DNA of 64,000 nucleotides, from NCBI RefSeq assembly GCF_000763945.1, contig NZ_JQFJ01000001.1, positions 62,001 through 126,000 on the forward strand. The letters are read 5' to 3'. Origin of the DNA: Sphingopyxis sp. MWB1 (GTDB lineage: Bacteria; Pseudomonadota; Alphaproteobacteria; Sphingomonadales; Sphingomonadaceae). The notes below the pieces were generated by a model. That model was not told the origin of the DNA, did not search any database, and worked only from the letters and a program-made list of their open reading frames with translations. The position numbers and the translations under genes were made by a program. This document shows, one piece after another, positions 9,993 through 17,824 of the stretch (positions are counted from its first letter, which is position 1; each line of letters starts with the position of its first letter).

Positions 9993-11288
9993 TCACGCCA
10001 CGCGCGACAGGCTCGGCCCGGCTGCTGCAGCGGGTTGATCCGGCCACAGGCCGCGCGTGTCGTAAACGATCTTGTCGGCGCGTTCTTCCAGTGGAATGGA
10101 CTTGAACAATTCATGATCGACGAGCACGATCAGCAGATCGCAGGAGGCCAGCGCACTGTCGAGCTCGATCAGTTTGGCGCCGCTACCGTCGAACTCGGCG
10201 GGCAAGGCCTTCGCAAAGGGTTCGACAATCGAAATGCGCTCGCCAAAGCGCCGGGCAAGCGCCGCCGCCACATCCACCGCCGGGCTTTCGCGAAAATCGT
10301 CGATATTGGGTTTGAAGGCGAGGCCCATGCACGCCACCCGCACTTGCGGATGCTGGGCGACGAGCATTTCGGCGGCGCCGATGACATGCGCCGTCTTGGC
10401 AATATTGACCTCGCGTGCCGTACGGATCAGGCGGCTCTGCTCGGGCGCGCCATGAACGAGGAACCAGGGATCGACCGCGATGCAATGGCCGCCGACGCCG
10501 GGGCCGGGCTGAAGAATGTTCACGCGCGGATGGCGATTGGCGAGGCGGATCACCTCCCACACATCGACGCCCATTTCCTCGGCCATCATCGACAATTCAT
10601 TGGCAAAGGCGATGTTGACGTCGCGATAGCTGTTTTCGACCAGCTTCACCATTTCGGCGGCCCGCGCCGAGGTGGTAATGCAGGCGCCGCGCACGAACTG
10701 GCGATAAAAGGTCATCGCCCGGCGCGCGCAGCGCGGCGTGATCCCGCCGATGCAGCGGTCGTTATCGACCAGCTCGACCAAAATGCGTCCCGGCAAAACC
10801 CGCTCCGGACAATAGGAGATGAAGATATCGGCGGCGCCGCTGCACGCCCCGGGCACCTTGAGGTCGGGGCGCAGCTCGGCAAGCAGTGCGGCGACCTTCT
10901 CGGTCGTGCCCACGGGCGAGGTGGATTCAAGGATGACGAGATTGCCAGCCTTCAGCACGGGCGCAATCGCCCGCGTGGCGGACAGGACATGGCCGATATC
11001 GGGGCGATGCTCTTCATCATGCGGGGTCGGAACGGCGATCACAAAAACATCGGCGGGCAGAGGGGCTGTGGCGGCGGTCAGCGATCCGCGCGCGACCACG
11101 CCCTGCACCAGCCCGTCGAGATCGACCTCTTCGATATGCACCTTCCCGCTGTTGACCGTGTCGACGACCTGCTGGCTGACATCGACTCCGGTGACCCGGC
11201 AGCCCGACCGCGCAATCAGGGCGGCTGTCGGCAATCCGATATAGCCCAGGCCTAGGACGCAGACCGTCTGTTCGCTATCGATGGGCAC
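9993..11288 (-). CDS. wecC: UDP-N-acetyl-D-mannosamine dehydrogenase
   Basis: It oxidises UDP-ManNAc twice with NAD to UDP-ManNAcA, an acidic building block for surface glycans. The 431-residue protein has the Rossmann motif VLGLGYIGLP at 11-20, the STSPVGTTEK block, SYCPERVLPG, and the active-site Cys269 in PGVGGHCIAVDPWF. The frame is open far upstream (to 11453), but the part before 11288 is out of family and overlaps wecB. The GTG at 11288 overlaps the wecB stop by 14 bases, with GGAG about 10 bases upstream, which suggests translational coupling. The paired gene is the 2-epimerase that makes its substrate. Confidence 0.95.
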   Translation of the reverse strand: MPIDSEQTVCVLGLGYIGLPTAALIARSGCRVTGVDVSQQVVDTVNSGKVHIEEVDLDGLVQGVVARGSLTAATAPLPADVFVIAVPTPHDEEHRPDIGHVLSATRAIAPVLKAGNLVILESTSPVGTTEKVAALLAELRPDLKVPGACSGAADIFISYCPERVLPGRILVELVDNDRCIGGITPRCARRAMTFYRQFVRGACITTSARAAEMVKLVENSYRDVNIAFANELSMMAEEMGVDVWEVIRLANRHPRVNILQPGPGVGGHCIAVDPWFLVHGAPEQSRLIRTAREVNIAKTAHVIGAAEMLVAQHPQVRVACMGLAFKPNIDDFRESPAVDVAAALARRFGERISIVEPFAKALPAEFDGSGAKLIELDSALASCDLLIVLVDHELFKSIPLEERADKIVYDTRGLWPDQPAAAAGPSLSRVA

Positions 11289-12393
11289 GTGCAATAATCT
11301 CCGCAATCTGTTTCGCCGCGGTGCCATCGCCAAAGGGATTATGGGCACGCGCCATGGCGTTATAGCTCGCCTCATCGTCCAAAAGGCTGAATATTTCGGT
11401 AACAATACGGTTCTTGTCAGTACCGACAAGCCGTGCGGTGCCGGCCGCAACACCCTCGGGGCGTTCGGTGGTCTCGCGCATGACCAGTACGGGCTTGCCG
11501 AGCGCGGGCGCTTCCTCCTGTATCCCGCCGCTGTCGGTCAGCACGAGATCGCAAAGGTCGAGCAGGCGGACGAAATGCGGATAATCCAGCGGATCGATCA
11601 GCGCGACATTGTCCAGCGCGCCCAAAATGGGCTCCATTGCGCTTCGCACGTGCGGGTTAGGGTGGACAGGGAAAATCACTGCGACATCCGGGCGCGCGGC
11701 GATTGCGGCAATGGATTCGGCGATGGCTTTCATGCCTTCGCCGAAATTTTCCCGGCGGTGCGAGGTGACCGCAATGATGCGCTTGCCTGCAAAGCGCGCG
11801 GTCAGCGCGTCGAGCCCTGCGGCCAGCGCGGGCTCTTCGCGGATGCGCGCCTGGGTGGCGAGCAGGGCGTCGATCACCGTATTGCCGGTCACATGGATGC
11901 GCTCCGCCGGCACATTTTCGGCACGCAGCGCGGCCGCCGCCGTTTCGGTCGGCGCAAAATGCAGATCGGCAATCGCGCCCGCCACCTTGCGGTTCACCTC
12001 TTCGGGCCAGGGATGGTAGATTTTGCCGCTACGCAACCCAGCCTCTACATGGTCGACGGGAATCTTGCGGAAATAGGCCGCGAGCGTCGCCGCCATCGTC
12101 GTCAACGTGTCGCCATGGACGAGGATGCGTTCGGGTTGTTCGCGCTCGAACGTCTCGCCGAGACCGGTCACGAGGCGAGCGAGCAGCGCGTCGAGCGACT
12201 GGTTGGGAGTCATGACGTCGAGGTCGACATCGGGCGTAATGCGCGCGATGTCGAGAACCTGATCGAGCATTTCGCGATGCTGTGCGGTCACGCAGACGCG
12301 CACGTCGATCGTATCATGTCCCTGTAGGGCATGAACAACGGGAAACATCTTGATCGCTTCGGGCCGCGTGCCGAAGACCGTCATCACTTTCAT
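11275..12393 (-). CDS. wecB: UDP-N-acetylglucosamine 2-epimerase (non-hydrolysing)
   Basis: It converts UDP-GlcNAc to UDP-ManNAc. The 372-residue protein starts MKVMTVFGTRPEAIKM, the standard N-terminus, and has the HGDTLTTMAATLAAY, VEAGLRSG, GNTVIDALL, TSHRRENFG and DSGGIQEEAP blocks. ATG 12393 has AGAGGA 8 bases upstream; the open frame extends to 12480 without family similarity. It is the first gene of the minus-strand set wecB-wecC-manA-manC and faces away from the phosphatase gene across a 255-base gap. Confidence 0.97.
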   Translation of the reverse strand: MKVMTVFGTRPEAIKMFPVVHALQGHDTIDVRVCVTAQHREMLDQVLDIARITPDVDLDVMTPNQSLDALLARLVTGLGETFEREQPERILVHGDTLTTMAATLAAYFRKIPVDHVEAGLRSGKIYHPWPEEVNRKVAGAIADLHFAPTETAAAALRAENVPAERIHVTGNTVIDALLATQARIREEPALAAGLDALTARFAGKRIIAVTSHRRENFGEGMKAIAESIAAIAARPDVAVIFPVHPNPHVRSAMEPILGALDNVALIDPLDYPHFVRLLDLCDLVLTDSGGIQEEAPALGKPVLVMRETTERPEGVAAGTARLVGTDKNRIVTEIFSLLDDEASYNAMARAHNPFGDGTAAKQIAEIIARAHR

Positions 12394-12648
12394 CGATCGA
12401 TCCTCTGACACTGGCCGCCCCGAGCGAAAAAGGCAATCGCTGGAGGCTAATGCTTGATTAAGCAGCAAAGATTGCAACACTCTTAAGTGAGCCCGTTTGC
12501 TGCATAAAGTGATCGAAAGAACGGTGCAACGTCTGCCTCATCAAACCGTCATTGTCTGCTGCCGGCCGGGAGGCTAGGGGAGCCAGATGCACAATGGCCC
12601 GGTCGCCCGCGTCGCCAGCGAAATTATTTGGAAGTTGGATCCCTTTTG
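12394..12648. other. Divergent promoter region at the head of the polysaccharide locus
   Basis: This 255-base gap separates wecB (minus) from the phosphatase gene (plus), so promoters for both arms of the locus are expected here. I saw no convincing -35/-10 pair, palindrome or repeat by eye, and no ORF with a good ribosome binding site. Confidence 0.4.
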
Positions 12649-13464
12649 ATGTTCTGGAAGCGCAAGAGCAAGCCCGATCCCGTCGTGCGGGGCAGCTTCG
12701 CCATCCCTGCGGGGCAACGTGTCTATGCGATCGGCGACATTCATGGGCGCGACGATCTTTTTGCGGAGCTCGTCGACCTGATTCGCGCCGATAATAAAGC
12801 GTGCAGCCCTGCGCGGGTGACGCTGATACTCCTAGGCGATCTGGTGGACCGCGGTCCGCAATCTGCCGAGGTCGTCGAGCGGGCGATCCGCTTGCGCGAC
12901 GAGTTCCAGGATTTGCGTTTGCTGATTGGTAATCACGAGGAATGTTTTCTCGCGGCGCTAACCGGCGATGTCCGCCGTTTGCGCTATTTCATGCGGATCG
13001 GGGGCGACGCGACCGTCCACAGTTATTGGAAAGGCGATGTGAGCCTGTCTTCCGCGAGTTTCGAAGAGGTGGCCGAGCGTCTTCCCGCAATGGTGCCCGC
13101 GGCGCATGTCGATTTTCTCGGGCAGGGCGAAGACATGATCACGATCGGCGATTATGTCTTTGTCCATGCTGGCATCCGTCCGGGCGTGGCTCTGGAAAGG
13201 CAGGCGCTCGCCGACCTGCGCTGGATCCGGGAAGATTTCCTGGCTGACGAACGCGACCACGGGATGATGATCGTCCACGGACATACGATCCGCGACGAGG
13301 TCGACGAATGGCCGAACCGGATAGGCATCGACACTGGGGCTTATCAATCCGGCGTATTAACGGCGATCGTCTTGGAAGGGACGGTAAGACGCTTCCTCAA
13401 AACCCGAGGCGTTTCCGAACCCGGCGGTGCGGGGCCCAGTGTGGACGCATCGTCGTTCGATTAG
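12649..13464 (+). CDS. PPP-family metallophosphatase (serine/threonine protein phosphatase-like)
   Basis: A 271-residue cytoplasmic phosphoesterase with the three metal-site motifs of the PPP family: GDIHG at 29-33, GDLVDRG at 63-69 and GNHE at 94-97, followed by the C-terminal histidines in VFVHAG and VHGHT. This is the bacterial protein-phosphatase/ApaH-like branch. ATG 12649 is preferred to the TTG at 12628. It is the first plus-strand gene of the polysaccharide locus and lies upstream of a BY-kinase gene, while no low-molecular-weight tyrosine phosphatase (Wzb) is present. A role in reversing kinase phosphorylation is possible but is only an inference; a diadenosine-tetraphosphatase-like activity is an alternative. 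Confidence 0.85.
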   Translation: MFWKRKSKPDPVVRGSFAIPAGQRVYAIGDIHGRDDLFAELVDLIRADNKACSPARVTLILLGDLVDRGPQSAEVVERAIRLRDEFQDLRLLIGNHEECFLAALTGDVRRLRYFMRIGGDATVHSYWKGDVSLSSASFEEVAERLPAMVPAAHVDFLGQGEDMITIGDYVFVHAGIRPGVALERQALADLRWIREDFLADERDHGMMIVHGHTIRDEVDEWPNRIGIDTGAYQSGVLTAIVLEGTVRRFLKTRGVSEPGGAGPSVDASSFD

Positions 13465-13625
13465 GGGCGGTCCCTGCTCCGGTCTTTGCCGTTGCTTGAC
13501 CAGGTCCTACTCTCTATTGGCCGGACACGCGCCTTTTTCTCGGGGTAAAGTGTTACGGGGGATGTTTTGACGACGCGGAATGCCCTTATTAATCAGAACA
13601 ATTTTGTGAAAGTTGGACTTTTTCG

Positions 13626-15623
13626 ATGACGATCCGGCCGCGATCCGATGACTTTTCGACCCTAGTCATTGACTCGATCGTCGTCGGATTGCGGCGGCTC
13701 GCCGATCTTCCGCGCCCGTTGCGTCGTCTTATTGCGCTGATCATGGATCTGATGCTTTGCCTGATCTCGGTCTGGCTGGCGTTTTCCATTCGAATCGGGG
13801 CATGGGATCTCATTAGTCCGACCGTCGGGATTGTCGTCGTGACGGTTATTCCATCCTGGCTGATTGCCGCTAGGTGGTGCGGTATCTATCGCTCGATCAT
13901 CCGCTTCGCGGGCGGTCGGACAATGATGGATATCGCCGCCGCTTGCTTGCTGGTTTCGCTGCCGATGATCACGATATTCATGTTCATCGGGATTGCCGGG
14001 GTGCCGCGGACGATCGGCGTGCTTCAGCCGATGATTCTGCTGCTTTTGCTTGCGCTCAGCCGCATTTCGATCCGCTATGCTCTGGTCGATATTCTACACG
14101 TCGCCCGTCAGGCTCGGGGGCGGCGCGTGGCGATTTACGGCGCCGGACGGGCGGGGCAGCAACTGGGGTTTGCGATCCGTCAGGACGGGCATGTGGCGCT
14201 CGCGGGCTATCTGGACGACGATCCGAGCGTCGAAGGCCACCGGATCGACGGCGTGCGGATTCACGGCACAAACGATATCGGCCGCGTGATCAGCGAGTTG
14301 GCGCTCGACGAAATACTTTTGGCCCTGCCAAGCGTCCCTCGGTCGCGGCGATTGCAGATCGTCGAGCAGTTGAAGCCGCATTCGGTGCGCGTCCGCTCGC
14401 TTCCCAGCATGGGAAGCATCCTAGAAGGAAAGGTGTCCGTCAGGGATTTGCGCGATGTGCAGGTTGAGGAATTGCTTGGGCGCGACGCCGTTCCGCCGGA
14501 CGAATCGCTGCTGAAGGGCGCGATCGAGAACAAGGTCGTGCTGGTTTCGGGTGCCGGAGGTTCGATCGGATCGGAATTGTGCCGGCAGATACTTGCGCGC
14601 CGCCCGCGCCGCATCATCCTCGTTGAGCAATCGGAATTCGCGCTCTATACGATCCTTACCGAGCTTGAGGAAAGCCCCGTGGCGGATGGCGGCGTTGAGA
14701 TCGTTGCAGAGCTTGCCGATATTTCGGAATCCATGGTGGCTAGGCGCATCATGGATCGCCACCTGCCGCAAACGGTGTTTCACGCCGCGGCCTACAAGCA
14801 TGTGCCGCTGGTCGAGGCCAACCCGATCTCGGGTCTTCGCAACAATGTATTCGGCACCTACCGCTGCTGTATCGAAGCCGAACGCGTGGGTGCGTCGCGC
14901 TTCGTTCTCGTCAGTACGGACAAGGCGGTCCGACCGACCAACATCATGGGTGCGTCGAAACGCATCTGCGAGCTGGTTCTCCAAGCGCGCGCCGATATGA
15001 AAAGCGGGACTATTTTTTCCATGGTGCGGTTCGGTAATGTGCTCGGGTCAAGCGGGTCGGTCGTGCCGCGGTTTCGGGCCCAGATCGCTGCGGGCGGCCC
15101 GATTACATTGACGCATCGCGACGTGACGCGATTTTTCATGACGATTCCAGAGGCCGCCCAGTTGGTGATGCAGGCCGGAGCGATGGCAAAGGGCGGAGAG
15201 GTATTCGTGCTCGATATGGGGCGGCCCATCCGCATCTACGACCTCGCCTATTCGATGATACAGCTATCGGGCTGCACCGTTCGCGACGAAATCAACCCCG
15301 ATGGAGACATCGCGATCGAGGAAGTCGGCCTTCGCCCTGGCGAAAAAATGTACGAGGAATTGCTGCTCGGCGACCATCCACTGCCGACCGAACACCGCCG
15401 CATCATGCGCGCGCAGGAAGTGAAGCTTGGCTGGTCAGAGCTTTCGGCGTTGCTCGACGAACTGGAACAGGCGCTCGACAATGCGGAGATTGGCAAGGCA
15501 ATGGCGGTTGTTCGCCGCGCTGTTCCTGACTATGCGCAAACCGACCGCTTGACGGCTACTGAACAGGTCGGGAACTTGCGCACTGCGGGTGCCTGTGGGA
15601 GTGCACTGCCATATGCAGAATAA
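13626..15623 (+). CDS. Membrane-bound UDP-GlcNAc 4,6-dehydratase (PglF/WbpM/CapD family)
   Basis: A 665-residue protein with four N-terminal transmembrane helices (about 34-55, 64-83, 103-125, 131-148), a Rossmann-like nucleotide-binding domain starting IYGAGRAGQQLG near 170, and a C-terminal SDR domain with GAGGSIGSE at 309-317. The catalytic stretch TDKAVRPTN..MG.SKR lies at 431-446. In this family Asp and Lys with Met replace the usual SDR Tyr-Lys pair and drive 4,6-dehydration of UDP-GlcNAc, the first step to bacillosamine or QuiNAc. The PglC-like, PglD-like and PglE-like genes in the same cluster favour the bacillosamine route. The last 35 residues are not conserved-looking. Confidence 0.93.
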   Translation: MTIRPRSDDFSTLVIDSIVVGLRRLADLPRPLRRLIALIMDLMLCLISVWLAFSIRIGAWDLISPTVGIVVVTVIPSWLIAARWCGIYRSIIRFAGGRTMMDIAAACLLVSLPMITIFMFIGIAGVPRTIGVLQPMILLLLLALSRISIRYALVDILHVARQARGRRVAIYGAGRAGQQLGFAIRQDGHVALAGYLDDDPSVEGHRIDGVRIHGTNDIGRVISELALDEILLALPSVPRSRRLQIVEQLKPHSVRVRSLPSMGSILEGKVSVRDLRDVQVEELLGRDAVPPDESLLKGAIENKVVLVSGAGGSIGSELCRQILARRPRRIILVEQSEFALYTILTELEESPVADGGVEIVAELADISESMVARRIMDRHLPQTVFHAAAYKHVPLVEANPISGLRNNVFGTYRCCIEAERVGASRFVLVSTDKAVRPTNIMGASKRICELVLQARADMKSGTIFSMVRFGNVLGSSGSVVPRFRAQIAAGGPITLTHRDVTRFFMTIPEAAQLVMQAGAMAKGGEVFVLDMGRPIRIYDLAYSMIQLSGCTVRDEINPDGDIAIEEVGLRPGEKMYEELLLGDHPLPTEHRRIMRAQEVKLGWSELSALLDELEQALDNAEIGKAMAVVRRAVPDYAQTDRLTATEQVGNLRTAGACGSALPYAE

Positions 15624-17028
15624 TTTCATGAACAGGATTCGGCGCAAAGCAGACGTGGGCGGATTGGAGCGCCCAGCGTTCGTGATCACGCTGATCCTAT
15701 TGGGAGCGGCGTTTCTGATGGTCGGCAGCGGCCGCGACGACATCGTTTCCTTGCTGATCTGGCGTCCCCTGTCCGCAGTTCTGCTCTGCTTGGCCGCAGT
15801 CACCTGCGGCGGAGAAGCCTGGCGGCGCGGCAAGTCGCTCCTACTGTTCGCCATGGCGGTCGTCTTGCTGCTGCTATTGCATGTGATTCCATTGCCGCCC
15901 GCCATCTGGGCGACATTGCCGGGACGCGAAATAGTCGCCGACGTCTATCGAGCGGCTGGAATGCAATTGCCCTGGCAACCGCTGTCTATGGCTCAGGCAC
16001 GGACTTGGAATGCGCTTTTTTCGCTGGCGGGCCCAGTGGCTGTGTTGCTTGCCGCGCTGGCGCTGGAGGCGCGCCAGCATCGGCAATTGCTATATGTCAT
16101 CCTGGGGATCGGCCTGTTCAGCGGCGTGATTGGAATGATCCAGGCGATAGGTCCCTCGCACGGCGCTCTCTATTTTTACAGGATCACCAATAACGGTTTG
16201 GGGGTCGGACTTTTTGCCAACCGCAATCATCATGCGGCCTTTCTCGCGACGCTCTATCCCATACTTGCCGCCAACCTGTCCTTGTTCAAGGGGAAACCGG
16301 ACACGCTGTTCTTTCACCGTGCGATGACGTTGACGGCCGGTTGCCTCCTCCTGGCCTTCATCCTGATGACCGGGTCGCGCGCGGGCATTTTGCTCGCGGT
16401 TTTCGGTCTGGCATTCGCATGGTGGGTCTATCGGGCGCCGACCGCGCAGGGGCGCGTTGTGGGAACTCGTGGGCGGCACCGATCGCGCCTTGTTGGGCTG
16501 GGCGTCGCGGTGCTGTTGCTCGTCATTGGTGTGATTGTTGTCACCCAGACGCCAGCACTGTCGCGACTGCTGGAAACCGACCCGTCGTCGGAACTGCGCG
16601 TGCGCGCTTTTCCGGTCGTCGCCGATGCCATCGGCAATTTTTTTCCGTTCGGCAGCGGCTTCGGAACCTTTGTCGAAGTCTATCAGATCCATGAGCCCGA
16701 TAAACTCGTTACCACGTCCTACTTCAATCACGCCCACAATGATTTCGCCGAATGGCTGTTGACGGGAGGCGTGCCAGCATTGCTGCTATTACTATGGGCG
16801 GGCATGATGGCGAGCGCCGCATTGTTGGTTTTGCACCGTCGGCGCGGCGCGATCTCAAGCGATCCGGATTATTCGACTCAAATTCTTGGCCGGTCGGGCT
16901 TCGCGGTCATTGTCATGCTTGCTCTGGCTAGCTTGACGGACTATCCGCTACGCGTTCCCTCGCTTCTGCTATACACCACGATTGCAGCAGTATGGTGCGC
17001 CAACGCATACAGATTCAACCGGAAATGA
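15613..17028 (+). CDS. O-antigen ligase / polymerase family membrane protein
   Basis: A roughly 471-residue polytopic membrane protein with about 10-12 hydrophobic segments. It has the features of the O-antigen ligase (PF04932) family: FANRNHHAAFLA in a loop near the centre, the LILMTGSRAG-type segment after it, and a large periplasmic loop ending in NHAHNDFAEWLLTGG. These proteins either polymerise repeat units (Wzy) or ligate them to an acceptor (WaaL); sequence reading cannot decide. ATG 15613 overlaps the end of the dehydratase gene by 11 bases and has GGGAG 11 bases upstream; ATG 15628 is an alternative. It is followed directly by the Wza-type gene, a common order in sphingomonad exopolysaccharide loci. 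A second polymerase-like gene lies at 30.9 kb. Confidence 0.85.
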   Translation: MQNNFMNRIRRKADVGGLERPAFVITLILLGAAFLMVGSGRDDIVSLLIWRPLSAVLLCLAAVTCGGEAWRRGKSLLLFAMAVVLLLLLHVIPLPPAIWATLPGREIVADVYRAAGMQLPWQPLSMAQARTWNALFSLAGPVAVLLAALALEARQHRQLLYVILGIGLFSGVIGMIQAIGPSHGALYFYRITNNGLGVGLFANRNHHAAFLATLYPILAANLSLFKGKPDTLFFHRAMTLTAGCLLLAFILMTGSRAGILLAVFGLAFAWWVYRAPTAQGRVVGTRGRHRSRLVGLGVAVLLLVIGVIVVTQTPALSRLLETDPSSELRVRAFPVVADAIGNFFPFGSGFGTFVEVYQIHEPDKLVTTSYFNHAHNDFAEWLLTGGVPALLLLLWAGMMASAALLVLHRRRGAISSDPDYSTQILGRSGFAVIVMLALASLTDYPLRVPSLLLYTTIAAVWCANAYRFNRK

Positions 17029-17036
17029 TAGAGCTC

Positions 17037-17795
17037 ATGCGATATAATGTCGGAAAATCCCGCGCGAGGTGGGCCTCGCGCTATATGGCACTCGCATTGG
17101 TCGTGGCCCTCGGCGGTTGCGCCTCCGATCTGGTCGGTGAGGGACTGGGTGGTCCGACCGTCACACGGGTTGGCGTGTCCGAACTTCCGGGTCCGCAGGG
17201 GCAGATGGGTGCAGACCAGGTTTATAACTATTATATCGGACCGTTCGACAAGCTGATCGTCGACGTCCTCGGCATTCTCGAGCTTAAGGATCGGCGCGTG
17301 ACCGTTGACGGGTCGGGCAATATATCGCTGCCGATCGCTGGTGTCGTGCAGGTTTCGGGCCTGTCGATCGGCGAGGCAAAGACCCGAATCGCCGAACAGC
17401 TTCGGGCAGGCTACGTGCGCAACCCGCAGGTCGCGGTGAATCTGGAGGAGCCTGTCAGCAGTTTCGTGACCGTTGACGGCGAAGTGCAGCAGGCAGGCAA
17501 TTATCCGATCCTGCCCGGAATGACGTTGATGCGAGCCGTCGCGGCGGCGCGCGGCGCGACCGAATTCGCGCAACTGCGCGAAGTCGTGATCCACCGCAAG
17601 GTGAACGGACGCCAGATGATCGCGCTTTATGATCTCGCCGCTGTCCGGCGCGGAGCCTATGCCGACCCGATCCTTTATCCCAACGACATTGTGGTCGTCG
17701 GCAATTCACCGGGACGCAGATTGCTTCAGCAGGCTGTGGCCGTTGCTCCGCTGCTCGTGTCGCCGTTGGTCGCGGTTCTGGACAATAACAACTAA
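17037..17795 (+). CDS. Polysaccharide biosynthesis/export lipoprotein (Wza/OPX type)
   Basis: Outer-membrane polysaccharide export protein. The 252-residue protein has a lipoprotein signal with lipobox LGGC (lipidated Cys28), the polysaccharide-export domain beginning YNYYIGPFDKLIVDVLG, and an SLBB-type domain around VTVDGEVQQAGNYPILPG. It is short compared with E. coli Wza (about 380 residues): it has one export domain and one SLBB and lacks a long C-terminal amphipathic helix. ATG 17037 is used; ATG 17025 overlaps the previous stop (ATGA) and is an equally possible coupled start. It directly precedes the Wzz-kinase fusion, the usual OPX/PCP pairing that spans the periplasm. Confidence 0.92.
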   Translation: MRYNVGKSRARWASRYMALALVVALGGCASDLVGEGLGGPTVTRVGVSELPGPQGQMGADQVYNYYIGPFDKLIVDVLGILELKDRRVTVDGSGNISLPIAGVVQVSGLSIGEAKTRIAEQLRAGYVRNPQVAVNLEEPVSSFVTVDGEVQQAGNYPILPGMTLMRAVAAARGATEFAQLREVVIHRKVNGRQMIALYDLAAVRRGAYADPILYPNDIVVVGNSPGRRLLQQAVAVAPLLVSPLVAVLDNNN

Positions 17796-17824
17796 TCTAA
17801 CGAAATTGAACGAGAGCTTTCTTG

